64,000 bases of DNA from Sphingopyxis sp. H115 (GTDB lineage: Bacteria; Pseudomonadota; Alphaproteobacteria; Sphingomonadales; Sphingomonadaceae): the NCBI RefSeq assembly GCF_001468465.1, contig NZ_LNSA01000008.1:93024-157023 (forward strand). The letters run 5' to 3'. The position numbers and the translations under genes were made by a program. The notes beneath the pieces are model-generated. The model saw only the letters and a list, made by a program, of their open reading frames with translations, made no database searches and had not been told where the DNA came from. This document shows positions 35,158-44,953 of this stretch, piece by piece (within the stretch, counting starts at the first letter, position 1; each line of letters opens with the position of its first letter).

Positions 35158-36471
35158 ATGACTGACAAGGCCGCACCGGCTCCGGGTATCGCTTCGCCGT
35201 CGGCCGATGGCGTTTCCGCGCAAACGCGGACGATGCTGTGGGTGCTGCTGATCGTCTATATCTTCAATTTCCTCGACCGGCAGATCGTCAATATCCTCGC
35301 CGAACCCATCAAGACCGATCTCGGGCTTTCGGACACCCAACTTGGCCTGCTTGCCGGTCCGGCCTTTGCGGTTTTCTATGCGCTGCTCGGCATTCCGATC
35401 GCGCGCTATGCCGACAAGGAGGGCACCAATCGCATCCGGCTGATCTCGCTCGCACTCGCGATCTGGTCGGCGATGACCGCCGTGTGCGGCCTTGCGCAGA
35501 ATTTCGTGCAGCTGCTTTTCGCGCGCATCGGCGTGGGCATCGGGGAGGCGGGGTGTACGCCAGCGGCCCATTCGCTGATCACCGACAGCGTGCCGCCCGC
35601 GAAACGCTCGTCGGCCATTGCCTTCTATGGGATGGGCGTGCCGATCGGGTCGCTGCTGGGGCTGATCATCGGCGGAATCGTCAACGATCTTTATGGCTGG
35701 CGCGTCGCATTGATGCTTGTCGGACTGCCGGGGTTGATACTCGCGCTGGTGGTGCTGTTTGTGCTGCGCGAGCCGCGCCATCTGAGGCCGGAGATCGACG
35801 CAGGCGCGCCGAAACCGGCTGCGCTTTCGACGGGTGAGGCGATGCGCGAAATCTTTGCGTCGCGCGCTTTTGTTTATATCCTGATCGCAGCGTCGGTCAC
35901 GGCCTTCCTCGGCTATGGCAAGGCGCTGTGGACGATCAGTTTCTTCATCCGAAGCCACGGCCTGTCGACCACCGAGGCGGGACTGTCGATGGCGGTCGTG
36001 CTGGGGGTAGCGGGCGTATTCGGAACTTGGCTCGGCGGCAAGGTCGCCGACAAGCTGGGGTCGCGCGACAAGAAGCATATCCTGACGCTGCCGGCCTATG
36101 GCATGGCGCTCGCGGCGCCGGTCCTGTTCCTCGGCTATTACATGGAAAACTGGATCATTGCGGTCGCCTTGCTGATCGTGCCGACGATCCTCAATTCCGC
36201 CTATTACGGACCCGCCTATGGCTGCGTGCAGGGGCTGGTGCGGCCGCAGGCGCGGGCGGTCGCGGCGTCGATCATGCTGTTCGGCCAGAATCTGATCGGC
36301 CTCGGCTTCGGGCCCTTCCTGTTCGGCGTGCTGTCCGACGCGCTCGCGCCGGCCTATGGCCAGGAAAGCGTGCGCTACGTCCTTTATGGCGCGGCATGGC
36401 TGGGGCTGATCCCCGCCTTCTTCTTCTGGCGCGCCAGCCTTCGGCTCAGCCGCGAGCTCAAGTCGGGTTAG
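35158..36471 (+). CDS. MFS transporter (spinster-like)
   Basis: A 437-residue carrier with about 12 helices. FNFLDRQIVNILAEPIKTDL and the loop RYADKEGTNRIRLI match the spinster-like MFS subfamily also seen at 8046-9332. It stands alone between DUF2721 and an opposing FMN reductase gene whose stop it overlaps by 4 bases. A TTGACA at about 35111 may be its -35 box. Substrate unknown. Confidence 0.92.
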   Translation: MTDKAAPAPGIASPSADGVSAQTRTMLWVLLIVYIFNFLDRQIVNILAEPIKTDLGLSDTQLGLLAGPAFAVFYALLGIPIARYADKEGTNRIRLISLALAIWSAMTAVCGLAQNFVQLLFARIGVGIGEAGCTPAAHSLITDSVPPAKRSSAIAFYGMGVPIGSLLGLIIGGIVNDLYGWRVALMLVGLPGLILALVVLFVLREPRHLRPEIDAGAPKPAALSTGEAMREIFASRAFVYILIAASVTAFLGYGKALWTISFFIRSHGLSTTEAGLSMAVVLGVAGVFGTWLGGKVADKLGSRDKKHILTLPAYGMALAAPVLFLGYYMENWIIAVALLIVPTILNSAYYGPAYGCVQGLVRPQARAVAASIMLFGQNLIGLGFGPFLFGVLSDALAPAYGQESVRYVLYGAAWLGLIPAFFFWRASLRLSRELKSG

Positions 36472-37058
36472 TAGGGTGGATCGACCTTCGCGCGCTGCGC
36501 CTTCGCGGCGTCGATCCACCAATTGAGGTCGTCGGCGAAGCGCGGAAACAGCCGTTCGAGTTGCTTGCCCTCGTCGCCTGTGGGCTGGCCGTCGGCGTCG
36601 AAGGCCTTGCCGATGCGCGCGACGGGCAGGATCGACGAGATCACCGCCATCCCCATCTCGCCCAATATGTCGCGCCATCCCATCATCGCGCGCACCCCGG
36701 CGAACGACCCCGCCGAATAGCAGGCGATCGCGGCGGGACGCCAGAACCATTCCTCGAGATAATGATCGGTGAGGTTCTTGAGCCCCGGCTGCGGCCCCCA
36801 ATTATATTCGCCGGTAACGAACAGGAAACCGTCGGCGGCGCGGATCTTCCCTGCGAGTTCCTCCATCGCGGCGGGCGCCTCGCCCTTCGGATATTCCTTG
36901 TACATGCGGTCGAGCATCGGCAGGTCGATTGCCTTGGCGTCGATCAGTTCCGCTGTGTCGCCACGCGCAACGATGGCATCGACCAGCCAGCGCGCGAGCC
37001 TGATGCCCTGCCGGTCGCGGCGGTAGCTGCCATAAAAGACAAGGATATGTCGGGTCAT
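36468..37058 (-). CDS. NAD(P)H-dependent FMN reductase-type flavoprotein
   Basis: A 196-residue flavodoxin-fold enzyme. ILVFYGSYRRDRQGIRLARW binds the FMN phosphate and FVTGEYNWGPQPGLKNLTDH is the flavin-ring loop of the PF03358 family, followed by AACYSAGSFAGVRA-like sequence (IACYSAGSFAGVRAM). I use the ATG at 37058 (MTRHILVF), with another at 37073 possible. It would reduce FMN or quinone-like compounds with NAD(P)H. It diverges from the haloalkane dehalogenase gene with 70 bases between. Confidence 0.9.
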   Translation of the reverse strand: MTRHILVFYGSYRRDRQGIRLARWLVDAIVARGDTAELIDAKAIDLPMLDRMYKEYPKGEAPAAMEELAGKIRAADGFLFVTGEYNWGPQPGLKNLTDHYLEEWFWRPAAIACYSAGSFAGVRAMMGWRDILGEMGMAVISSILPVARIGKAFDADGQPTGDEGKQLERLFPRFADDLNWWIDAAKAQRAKVDPPY

Positions 37059-37128
37059 GCCGCAATCTGGCATGGCTTGCGCCCAAACGGAAGCCGCCTA
37101 AGCTGCAATCGACCATGGGGGAGAGAAT

Positions 37129-38025
37129 ATGACGCGCGTCTATCGCACACCGGAGGAGCGTTTTGCGGGACTGCCCGACTGGCCTTATGCACCGAAATAT
37201 GTCGAGATCGCCGACGAGCTTCGCGTCCATTATGTCGATGAAGGGGAGCAGCGCGCGCAGCCGGTGCTGATGCTGCACGGCGAGCCGACTTGGTCCTATC
37301 TCTATCGCCATATGATCGGCCCGGCGACTGCGGCGGGCTTTCGCGTCGTCGCGCCCGACCTCATCGGCTTCGGCCGGTCGGACAAGCCGCTCGACCGCAG
37401 CGCATACAGCTATGCGGCGCAGGTCGCGTGGATGCGGCAATGGGTCGAGGCGCTCGACCTCAATAACATGATCCTTGCTTGTCAGGACTGGGGTTCGCTG
37501 ATCGGCTTGCGGCTCGTCGCCGAAATGCCTGAACGGTTCGCCGGCGTCGCGCTGTCCAACGGTGGCCTGCCCGAAGGCCAGCCCGCCCCGCGCGCGTTCG
37601 CGATCTGGCGCGCCTTTTCGCGCTACAGTCCGGTTTTCCCGATCGGCAAGATCGTCAAGGCGGGCGCCAAGCGCGAATTGAGCGCCGGGGAAATCGCAGC
37701 CTACGACGCGCCGTTTCCGACCCGTGCATCGAAGGTCGCGGCGCGGGTCTATCCGTCGTTCGTGCCGCTGGGCGACAATATCGCGGTGCCAGATCAGAAG
37801 CGCGCCTGGGCGGCGCTGGAGGCGTTCGACAAGCCATTCCTGTGTTGCTTTTCCGACGGCGACCCGATCACGCGCGGCGGCGATGCGCTGTTCACGGCGC
37901 GGGTGCCGGGCGCGCAGGGCATGGCGCACCGCACGCTGAGTGGCGGACATTTCATCCAGGAGGACGACCCGGCGGGCTTTGTTGCGGCAATCCGCGATGT
38001 GGCTGCGGCCAGTATCAGTCGCTGA
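37129..38025 (+). CDS. Haloalkane dehalogenase (subfamily I, DhlA/DhmA-like)
   Basis: A 298-residue alpha/beta-hydrolase that replaces halogen by hydroxyl in haloalkanes. [11 protein letters not shown] (50-60) is the oxyanion segment. Asp120-Trp121 in CQDWG gives the nucleophile and the first halide-binding Trp, Trp160 in the cap may be the second, Asp245 in FSDGDPIT is the acid and His274 in GGHFIQED the base. This Asp-His-Asp plus Trp pair set defines dehalogenases and separates them from epoxide hydrolases, which have Tyr in the cap. GGGGGAGAG precedes the ATG. The 3' end overlaps purA by 11 bases (convergent). Confidence 0.9.
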   Translation: MTRVYRTPEERFAGLPDWPYAPKYVEIADELRVHYVDEGEQRAQPVLMLHGEPTWSYLYRHMIGPATAAGFRVVAPDLIGFGRSDKPLDRSAYSYAAQVAWMRQWVEALDLNNMILACQDWGSLIGLRLVAEMPERFAGVALSNGGLPEGQPAPRAFAIWRAFSRYSPVFPIGKIVKAGAKRELSAGEIAAYDAPFPTRASKVAARVYPSFVPLGDNIAVPDQKRAWAALEAFDKPFLCCFSDGDPITRGGDALFTARVPGAQGMAHRTLSGGHFIQEDDPAGFVAAIRDVAAASISR

Positions 38026-39304
38026 ACGGATCGCGGATCAGGATCGTGTCCTCGCGCTCGGGGCTGGTCGACACGAGCGCGATCGGGGTTTCGATCAGTT
38101 CCTGCACGCGCTGGATATATTTGATCGCCTGTGCGGGCAGGTCGGCATAGCTGCGCGCGCCCGCGGTCGATTCGTGCCAGCCGTCCATTTCCTCGTAGAT
38201 CGGTTCGACCTCGGCCTGATCGGCGGCGTGCGCGGGGAAATAGTCGAGGATCTTGCCGCGTAGGCGGTATCCCGTGCAGATGCGGATCGTGTCGAAGCCG
38301 TCGAGCACGTCGAGCTTGGTGAGCGCGATGCCGGTGACACCCGACACCGCGCAGCTCTGGCGCACGAGCACCGCGTCGAACCAGCCGCAGCGGCGCTTGC
38401 GCCCGGTTACGGTGCCGAATTCATGCCCGCGTTCGCCGAGCCGCTGGCCGATCTCGTCGTCGAGCTCGGTCGGGAAGGGGCCGCTGCCGACGCGCGTCGT
38501 ATAGGCCTTGGCGATGCCGAGGACGAAGCCGACCGCGCCCGGGCCGAGGCCCGAACCCGACGCCGCGGTGCCGCTGACGGTGTTGCTGCTGGTCACGAAG
38601 GGATAGGTGCCGTGATCGATATCGAGCAGCACGCCCTGCGCGCCTTCGAACAGGATGCGGGCGCCGGCCTTGCGTACCTTTTTCAGGCGCTTCCAGACGG
38701 GCTGCGCATATTCGAGCACATAATCGGCGATTTCCTTAAGGTCGGCGATCAGGCGTTCGCGGTCGATCGGCGGCTCGCCGAAACCGGCGCGGAGCGCGTC
38801 GTGATGCGCGGTGAGGCGATCGAGCTGCGGTTCGAGCTTGTCGAGATGCGCGAGGTCGCAGACGCGGATCGCGCGGCGGCCGACCTTGTCCTCATAGGCC
38901 GGGCCGATGCCGCGCCCGGTAGTGCCGATCTTGCCGGCGCCGGCCGCCGTCTCGCGCAGCGCATCAAGGTCGCGGTGAAAAGGCAGGATCAGCGCGCAAT
39001 TGTCGGCGATGGCGAAATTATCGGCATTGATCTCGACGCCTTGGCCGCGCAGCTTGGTGATCTCGTCGCGCAGCGCCCACGGGTCGAGCACGACCCCGTT
39101 GCCGATGATCGACAGCGTGCCGGTGACGATGCCCGAGGGAAGCAGCGACAGCTTGTAGACCTGTTCGCCGACGACCAGCGTATGGCCGGCGTTATGACCG
39201 CCCTGGAAGCGGACCACGGCGTCGGCGCGGCTGGCGAGCCAGTCGACGATCTTGCCCTTGCCCTCGTCGCCCCATTGCGACCCGATGACGGTAACATTTG
39301 CCAT
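38015..39304 (-). CDS. purA: Adenylosuccinate synthetase
   Basis: A 429-residue enzyme joining IMP and aspartate with GTP, the first committed step to AMP. The N-terminal [18 protein letters not shown] has the GTP-binding loop GDEGKGK (12-18, Asp13) and His41 in GGHNAGHT. Further signatures are [14 protein letters not shown] and [14 protein letters not shown]. The ATG at 39304 gives the standard length; the frame runs open far upstream but without PurA sequence. It is the distal member of the serC-serA-hisZ-purA run. Confidence 0.99.
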   Translation of the reverse strand: MANVTVIGSQWGDEGKGKIVDWLASRADAVVRFQGGHNAGHTLVVGEQVYKLSLLPSGIVTGTLSIIGNGVVLDPWALRDEITKLRGQGVEINADNFAIADNCALILPFHRDLDALRETAAGAGKIGTTGRGIGPAYEDKVGRRAIRVCDLAHLDKLEPQLDRLTAHHDALRAGFGEPPIDRERLIADLKEIADYVLEYAQPVWKRLKKVRKAGARILFEGAQGVLLDIDHGTYPFVTSSNTVSGTAASGSGLGPGAVGFVLGIAKAYTTRVGSGPFPTELDDEIGQRLGERGHEFGTVTGRKRRCGWFDAVLVRQSCAVSGVTGIALTKLDVLDGFDTIRICTGYRLRGKILDYFPAHAADQAEVEPIYEEMDGWHESTAGARSYADLPAQAIKYIQRVQELIETPIALVSTSPEREDTILIRDPFSD

Positions 39305-39439
39305 GACAATGTCCTGCTGTGCGGGGCCATCCCGACCCGGCGCGGCCTTAGCGGATTTGGCCGCAGAGGCAAGGGAGGTGGGATGAAATTGCGACATTTG
39401 GGCGGCACGTTCCCGAAACCGGAGTAGCGGAGACCGACG

Positions 39440-40384
39440 ATGATGAAGCAAAGCTGGATAGGATATGGGGCGGTTGCCGCCTTTGCGGTCGCGAGTGTCG
39501 CGGTGCCCGGCCCCTTCGCCGATGCCCGCGAACGGCTGCGCGACCGGGTCGGTGCGCGCCTTGCCGAGCGCATGGGCGCCGACGAAGGCCCCAAGGTGCC
39601 GGGCAGCGAGACGATTGCCTATGGCAGCGACGCGCTGCAAGTCCTCGATGTCTGGCGCGCAAAGGGCACCAAAGAGCCGGCGCCGCTGATTGTCTTTGTC
39701 CATGGCGGCGGGTGGAAGCGCGGCAGCAAGGACAATGCGACGGGGCGTTTCAAGGCGGAGCATTATCCGGCGCAAGGCTATGCCTTTGCCTCGATCAATT
39801 ATCGGCTCGTGCCCGCGGCGACGGTCGAACAACAGGCGGCCGATGTCGCGAGCGCGGTCAAGGCACTGGTGGATCGGGCGGGTGCGCTCGGCATCGACCG
39901 GCGGCGCATCGTGCTGATGGGGCATAGCGCGGGCGCGCATCTGGTGGCGCTGGTCGGCACCGACGAACGCTATCTGAAGGGCGCGGGCCTGACCTTTGCC
40001 GACATATCGGGCGTGATCCCGATCGACGGCGCGGCCTACGACGTGGCGGCGCAAATGAAAGATGGCCCGCCGATCATGCAGAAAACCTATGCGCAGGCGT
40101 TCGGCGCCGATCCCGCGCGGCAAAAGGCGGTGTCGCCGACGCAGCAGGCGGTCGCACCCAACGCGCCGCAATTCCTGCTCCTCTATGTCCAGCGCGCCGA
40201 CGGCGTGCGGCAGGCGAAAGCCTTGGGCGCGGCGCTTGAATCCGGCGGAAGTCGCGTCGAGCACGGTAGCTTTCCCGGCGAGGGGCTCAAGGGCCATGCC
40301 GAAATCAACCGCAGCCTCGGCGATCCGGCTTATGCGCCGACGGCAACGGTCGATGCGTGGTTGAAACGGGTATTCGCCCGCTGA
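39440..40384 (+). CDS. Exported alpha/beta-hydrolase (esterase/lipase, HSL/BD-FAE-like)
   Basis: A 314-residue hydrolase. The N-terminus has a hydrophobic stretch (about 7-25) that looks like a signal peptide or anchor. [16 protein letters not shown] is the HGGG oxyanion motif, [13 protein letters not shown] carries the nucleophile in GHSAG, and [13 protein letters not shown] near the end has the likely catalytic His. This pattern is that of carboxylesterases of the hormone-sensitive-lipase or kynurenine-formamidase type. It lies between purA and hisZ but on the opposite strand, together with the next gene. Confidence 0.88.
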   Translation: MMKQSWIGYGAVAAFAVASVAVPGPFADARERLRDRVGARLAERMGADEGPKVPGSETIAYGSDALQVLDVWRAKGTKEPAPLIVFVHGGGWKRGSKDNATGRFKAEHYPAQGYAFASINYRLVPAATVEQQAADVASAVKALVDRAGALGIDRRRIVLMGHSAGAHLVALVGTDERYLKGAGLTFADISGVIPIDGAAYDVAAQMKDGPPIMQKTYAQAFGADPARQKAVSPTQQAVAPNAPQFLLLYVQRADGVRQAKALGAALESGGSRVEHGSFPGEGLKGHAEINRSLGDPAYAPTATVDAWLKRVFAR

Positions 40385-40405
40385 TTTAGGCGATAGGATC
40401 GGGAC

Positions 40406-40783
40406 ATGGCCAATCCCGACGCTCCCTATCACGCCCATATCTATTATGATCCAGCGGAGCGGCCCGCCGCCGTCGCGCTGCGCGACGATTTCGGTAACGA
40501 CCCCGCCATTCTGTTCGTTGGCGATATGACCGACGGCGCCTTAGGGCCGCATCCGATCGCGCAATATGAGGTGCATTTTCTGGCGAAGACCGCGCCGGCC
40601 GTCATTGCGGCGATCGAGGCGACTGGGCTCCGTGCGCTCGTTCACCCGCTGACCGATGACGATCTTGCCGACCATACGACGCTGGCCCACTGGATCGGCG
40701 AAGCGGTCGAACTCGACGTGACCGTGCTCGATCCGCCCGGCGTCAACCAGGGCATCCCGCGCTTCGGATTTTCCGACTTTTAG
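40406..40783 (+). CDS. DOPA 4,5-dioxygenase family protein
   Basis: A 125-residue protein of the small DODA-like family (PF08883). HAHIYYDP at the start, [12 protein letters not shown] in the middle and [19 protein letters not shown] give the conserved His residues that bind iron in this ferredoxin-like fold. Relatives open catechol rings; the physiological substrate in bacteria is generally not established. It follows the hydrolase gene by 21 bases and its stop overlaps that of hisZ by 4 bases (convergent). Confidence 0.88.
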   Translation: MANPDAPYHAHIYYDPAERPAAVALRDDFGNDPAILFVGDMTDGALGPHPIAQYEVHFLAKTAPAVIAAIEATGLRALVHPLTDDDLADHTTLAHWIGEAVELDVTVLDPPGVNQGIPRFGFSDF

Positions 40784-41892
40784 GCTTTGACCGGCCCCTC
40801 GGGGCCGAGGCGCCAGCCACAGCCGAGCGCGGGGGCGTGGTCGCTCTCCGACAGCGCGGCGACCGTCTGCCAATCGTCCGCGCGCAGGCTCGCCGCGAGC
40901 AAGGGATCGTGGCCGAGCGGAAGGAAAATGCGGCGATCGGCGTCGCTTTCCGCGCCAAGTCCGGCGTCGATCAGCGGATCGGGGTAGAGCGAAAAGCCGA
41001 CCGCCGCTTCCTCCTGTTCGCCGACGGGAATCGAATAGCCGCCACCGCGGCCGACCGCATCGCCCTGTCCCGGCACGAAGACCTGAAAGCCGAACCAGCT
41101 TTGATAGGCGAAGCCGTGGCGCTCGGTCGGATCGAGCGTCAGCGTCACACGATCGCGGATCGGCGCGGCGATGGCTTCGAGCGCATCGATGCGTGCCGCG
41201 AGGACGCCGCTGGCGTCGAACGCGCGGAGGTCGGCGATCGCCTGGTCGAACGGGCCGGTGGCGCGGAGCAAGGGCAGATAGGCTTCGGCGCCGAGCCGGG
41301 TCAGCGCGCCGGCGTCCTTGGCATCGAGCTCGTCGCGCAGCTGCTGGATGTCGGTATCCACCGGAAGGGGACCGTTCGCGAGCAGGTCGACGACGTCGGG
41401 AAGCGTGAAGTCGATCGTGACCGGCCCGATGCCCGCGGCCTCGAGCGCGTCGATCGCGACCGTCACGATCTCGCGCGCCGCTGCCACGCTGTCGCTGCCG
41501 ATCAGTTCGGCGCCGACCTGCAGCATCTCACGCGCGGGGCGGAGCTGGCTCGCGCGCAGCTTGACGACTTGCCCTGCGTAGCAGAGGCGCAGCGGGCGCG
41601 GCGCGTTGGCAAGCAACGAGGTCGCGATGCGGCCGACTTGCCGCGTAATGTCGGGGCGTAGTGCGAGCGTGCGCTGCGACACCGGATCGGTGAAGCGCAG
41701 CAGGTCGCGGGTCGAGCGGTCGTCATCGCCGCCGAGCGTTTCGCGAAACTCCGCGAGCGGCGGTGCGACGCGGCCATAGCCGTGCGCGCGCATCGCATCG
41801 ACGAGCGCGCGGGTAACGCGTGAGGCGGCTTCGGCCTGCGCGGGCAGGCGGTCGCGGAGGCCTTCGGGCAGCAGGGCAGGGGCCTTGGTCAT
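40780..41892 (-). CDS. hisZ: ATP phosphoribosyltransferase regulatory subunit HisZ
   Basis: A 370-residue paralogue of histidyl-tRNA synthetase that lacks tRNA-charging function and assembles with short-form HisG, catalysing the first step of histidine synthesis. The opening LPEGLRDRLPAQAEAASRVT, then LLRFTDPVSQRTLALRPDIT and LRLCYAGQVVKL are class II synthetase motifs in the HisZ form. GQGDAVGRGGGYSIPVG corresponds to the HisRS GGGRYDGL motif in changed form. Placement between serA and purA fits; hisG is not in the window. Confidence 0.93.
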   Translation of the reverse strand: MTKAPALLPEGLRDRLPAQAEAASRVTRALVDAMRAHGYGRVAPPLAEFRETLGGDDDRSTRDLLRFTDPVSQRTLALRPDITRQVGRIATSLLANAPRPLRLCYAGQVVKLRASQLRPAREMLQVGAELIGSDSVAAAREIVTVAIDALEAAGIGPVTIDFTLPDVVDLLANGPLPVDTDIQQLRDELDAKDAGALTRLGAEAYLPLLRATGPFDQAIADLRAFDASGVLAARIDALEAIAAPIRDRVTLTLDPTERHGFAYQSWFGFQVFVPGQGDAVGRGGGYSIPVGEQEEAAVGFSLYPDPLIDAGLGAESDADRRIFLPLGHDPLLAASLRADDWQTVAALSESDHAPALGCGWRLGPEGPVKA

Positions 41893-41934
41893 GCGGTGGC
41901 CTTAGGATGGTGGAGAGGCTGATTCAATATTTCT

Positions 41935-41956
41935 CCCCTCCCGCTTGCGGGAGGGG
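41935..41956. repeat. Short intergenic palindrome (REP-like)
   Basis: CCCCTCCCGC (41935-41944) and GCGGGAGGGG (41947-41956) are perfect inverted arms with two bases between, just after the serA stop. No T-run follows on either strand, so it is more likely a REP-type element than a terminator. Confidence 0.55.
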
Positions 41957-41962
41957 GACTTA

Positions 41963-43549
41963 TCAGAACTTCAGGCCCTTCACCGTCTTGACGCCAGGAA
42001 GCTGGCAGACCTGCCACAAGAGCGGCTCGGGCATCGGCGAATCGAGGCTCAAAAGCAGCACCGCTTCGCCACCCGCGGCCCGGCGGCCGAGGTGGAAGGT
42101 GCCGATGTTGAGGCCCGCATCGCCCAGCGCGCCGCCGATGCGGCCGATGAAGCCCGGCGCATCCTCGTTGACGATATAAAGCATATCGCCGTCGAGATCG
42201 GCCTCGACCTTGATCCCGAACATTTCGACGAGGCGCGGTTCGTTGTTGCCGAACAAGGTGCCCGCCACCGAACGATCGCCCGCTTCGGTGGCGACCGTGA
42301 CGCGGACAAGCGTGTGATAGTCGCCCTCGCGATCGTGGCGGACTTCGCGTACATCGAGCCCGCGCTCGCGCGCGAGATGCGGGGCGTTGACCATGTTCAC
42401 GCTGTCCGAATAGCGGCGCATCAGCCCGGTGAGCACGGCGGCGGTGATCGGCTTGAGGTTCAATTCGGCGGCTGCACCTTCGACCTCGATCGAGATGGTG
42501 GTGAGATTGTCGTGCGCGAGCTGCCCGACGAGGCTGCCCAATTTTTCGGCGAGGCTCATATAGGGGCGCAGCTTCGGCGCTTCCTCGGCCGACAGGCTGG
42601 GCACGTTGAGCGCGTTGGTGATGCCGCCAGTCAGCAGGTAATCGCTAATCTGCTCGGCGACCTGGATGGCGACATTGACCTGCGCCTCGTCGGTCGACGC
42701 GCCGAGGTGCGGCGTGCAGATGAAGTTCGGCGCGCCGAACAGCGGGTGATCGGCCGCCGGCGGCTCGGTCTGGAAAACGTCGAGCGCAGCGCCTGCGACA
42801 TGGCCGCTCTCGAGCGCGTCCTTCAGCGCCGCTTCGTCGATCAAGCCGCCGCGCGCGCAATTGATGATCCGCACGCCTTTCTTCGCCTTGGCGATATTCT
42901 CGGCCGACAGGATATTGCGCGTCTGGTCGGTCAGCGGTGTGTGCAGCGTAATGAAATCGGCCTTGGCGAGCAGCGTGTCGAGGTCGGCTTTTTCGACGCC
43001 CAGTTCGATCGCGCGTTCGGGGGTCAGGAAGGGGTCGAAGGCGACGACCTTCATGCGGAGGCCGAGCGCCCGCTCGGCGACGATGCTGCCGATGTTGCCG
43101 CAGCCGATCAGGCCGAGCGTCTTCGACGTCAGCTCGACCCCCATGAAGTCGTTCTTCGGCCATTTGCCCGCTTGCGTTCCGGCATTGGCTTCGGGGATCT
43201 GGCGCGCGAGCGCGAACATCATCGCGATCGCATGTTCGGCGGTGGTGATGCTGTTGCCAAAGGGCGTGTTCATCACGATGACGCCCTTTTTCGACGCTTC
43301 GGGAATGTCGACATTGTCGACGCCGATTCCGGCACGGCCGACGACCTTCAGGTTCGTCGCCGCGGCGAGGACGTCGGCGGTGACCTTGGTGGCCGAACGG
43401 ATCGCGAGGCCGTCGTAGGCACCGATCATCGCGATCAGTTCGTCCTTGGTCTTGCCGGTGATGACATCGACGTCGATGCCGCGTTCCTTGAAGATCGCTT
43501 CGGCTTTCGGGTCCATTTTGTCGCTGATGAGGACTTTGGGTGCGGTCAT
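41963..43549 (-). CDS. serA: D-3-phosphoglycerate dehydrogenase
   Basis: A 528-residue long-form SerA that oxidises 3-phosphoglycerate to phosphohydroxypyruvate, first step of serine synthesis. The substrate and NAD domains show AIRSATKVTADVL, LGLIGCGNIGSIVAERALG and NCARGGLIDEAAL with catalytic Arg/Glu/His; an intervening domain (about 320-450) and a C-terminal ACT domain (YIVNEDAPGFIGRIGGALG) follow. It lies 104 bases after serC with a palindromic repeat between them. Confidence 0.98.
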   Translation of the reverse strand: MTAPKVLISDKMDPKAEAIFKERGIDVDVITGKTKDELIAMIGAYDGLAIRSATKVTADVLAAATNLKVVGRAGIGVDNVDIPEASKKGVIVMNTPFGNSITTAEHAIAMMFALARQIPEANAGTQAGKWPKNDFMGVELTSKTLGLIGCGNIGSIVAERALGLRMKVVAFDPFLTPERAIELGVEKADLDTLLAKADFITLHTPLTDQTRNILSAENIAKAKKGVRIINCARGGLIDEAALKDALESGHVAGAALDVFQTEPPAADHPLFGAPNFICTPHLGASTDEAQVNVAIQVAEQISDYLLTGGITNALNVPSLSAEEAPKLRPYMSLAEKLGSLVGQLAHDNLTTISIEVEGAAAELNLKPITAAVLTGLMRRYSDSVNMVNAPHLARERGLDVREVRHDREGDYHTLVRVTVATEAGDRSVAGTLFGNNEPRLVEMFGIKVEADLDGDMLYIVNEDAPGFIGRIGGALGDAGLNIGTFHLGRRAAGGEAVLLLSLDSPMPEPLLWQVCQLPGVKTVKGLKF

Positions 43550-43568
43550 GTCTATGATCCTTTAACCT

Positions 43569-43646
43569 CGTCATTCCCGCGAAAGCGGGAACCCAGTGTG
43601 GGATCAGCCCACGCACGCTCTGGGTCCCCGTTTCGCGGGGATGACG
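43569..43646. repeat. 78-bp imperfect palindromic intergenic element between serC and serA
   Basis: The left arm CGTCATTCCCGCGAAAGCGG-GAACCCAG (43569-43596) matches the reverse complement of the right arm CTGGGTCCCCG-TTTCGCGGGGATGACG (43620-43646) except for three differences. The RNA could form a long hairpin on either strand. This CGTCATTCCCGCGAAAGCGGG type is widespread between alphaproteobacterial genes; a single copy is in this window. Confidence 0.75.
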
Positions 43647-43653
43647 AAAAAAA

Positions 43654-44784
43654 TTAGGCGGAGAGAGTTTCGTAGGCCCAGTCGAGCCACGGGCCGAGCG
43701 TCTCGATATCGGCGGTGTCGACGGTCGCGCCGCACCAGATGCGCAGCCCCGGCGGTGCATCGCGGTAACCCGCGATGTCATAGGCCGCGCCTTCCTTTTC
43801 GAGCAGTCCGGCGAATTTCTTGATGAAATCCGCGTCGGCCCCGGCGACCGACAGGCAGACCGAGGTTTTCGATCGGCTGGCGGGATCGGCGGCGAGGTGG
43901 GACAGCCAATTGCGGTCCGAAACGATCGTGTCGAGCGCCGCGGCGTTGGCGTCGCTACGCGCTTTCAGGCCGTCGAGGCCGCCCAAGGACTTCGCCCATT
44001 CGAGCGCGAAGATTGCGTCCTCGACCGCGAGCATCGACGGGGTGTTGATCGTCTCGCCCTTGAACACGCCCTCGGCCAGCGCGCCCTTTGAAACGAGGCG
44101 GAACACCTTCGGCAGCGGCCAGGCGGGGGTGTAGGTTTCGAGGCGTTCGACCGCGCGCGGGCCGAGGATCAGTACGCCGTGCCCGCCTTCGCCGCCGAGC
44201 ACTTTTTGCCAGCTGAAGGTCGCGACGTCGATCTTGTCCCACGGCAGGTCGTAGGCGAACACCGCGCTGGTCGCATCGGCGAAGCTCAGGCCCTCGCGGT
44301 CGTCGGCGATCCAGTCGCCGTTTGGAACGCGGACGCCGCTGGTGGTGCCGTTCCAGGTGAAGAGGACGTCGTTCGACCAGTCGACTTGGGTCAGGTCGGG
44401 AAGCTGGCCGTAATCGGCACGGATGACCGTAGGATCGAGCTTGAGCTGCTTGGCGGCATCGGTGACCCAACCCTCGCCGAAGCTTTCCCACGCCAGCGTT
44501 GTGACCGGGCGCGCGCCCAGCATCGTCCACATCGCCATTTCGAAGGCGCCGGTGTCGCTGCCCGGAACGATGCCGATACGGTGCGTGTCGGGAAGCTGCA
44601 GCATTTCGCGCATCAGGTCGATGCAGTACTGCAGGCGCGTCTTGCCGATCTTGGCACGGTGCGAGCGCCCCAGCGATTCGGTAGCTAGTTTGTCGGGGGA
44701 CCAGACCGGCGGCTTGGCGCAGGGTCCGGAGGAAAAATAGGGGCGCGCCGGGCGCACCTGTGGCGTCGTCACTTCACTCATCAT
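43654..44784 (-). CDS. serC: Phosphoserine aminotransferase
   Basis: A 376-residue PLP enzyme converting phosphohydroxypyruvate and glutamate to phosphoserine. YFSSGPCAKPPVWSPDKL and RIGIVPGSDTGAFEMAMW are the N-terminal signatures of the alphaproteobacterial form, and FSWQKVLGGEGGHGVLIL contains the PLP lysine. AAGGAGA stands just before two adjacent ATG codons (44784 and 44781). It heads the serC-serA pair and diverges from the extensin-like gene. Confidence 0.97.
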   Translation of the reverse strand: MMSEVTTPQVRPARPYFSSGPCAKPPVWSPDKLATESLGRSHRAKIGKTRLQYCIDLMREMLQLPDTHRIGIVPGSDTGAFEMAMWTMLGARPVTTLAWESFGEGWVTDAAKQLKLDPTVIRADYGQLPDLTQVDWSNDVLFTWNGTTSGVRVPNGDWIADDREGLSFADATSAVFAYDLPWDKIDVATFSWQKVLGGEGGHGVLILGPRAVERLETYTPAWPLPKVFRLVSKGALAEGVFKGETINTPSMLAVEDAIFALEWAKSLGGLDGLKARSDANAAALDTIVSDRNWLSHLAADPASRSKTSVCLSVAGADADFIKKFAGLLEKEGAAYDIAGYRDAPPGLRIWCGATVDTADIETLGPWLDWAYETLSA

Positions 44785-44953
44785 AGTCTCTCCTTGCAGA
44801 GAGCTCGCGCGGCGTTGGGACCGCGTGGCCCGGCGCCGCGTTTAGGGGCGGGGGCGCAACTGTCAAACAAATTGCACCGGCCGCGCGAAATTTTCGATGA
44901 ACGGAGCAAAGGGTATACAGCTTGTTAACCATTTCGTCGGTATTTTGACGGCC

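Noticed and set aside
38015..40438. Open minus-strand frame of 807 codons
   Set aside because: Only the part from 39304 is PurA; the upstream part is antisense to the hydrolase gene and has no family resemblance. GC-rich DNA gives long open antisense frames.
41935..41956. Terminator of serA
   Set aside because: The stem is perfect but the loop is too short and no T-run follows on the minus strand.
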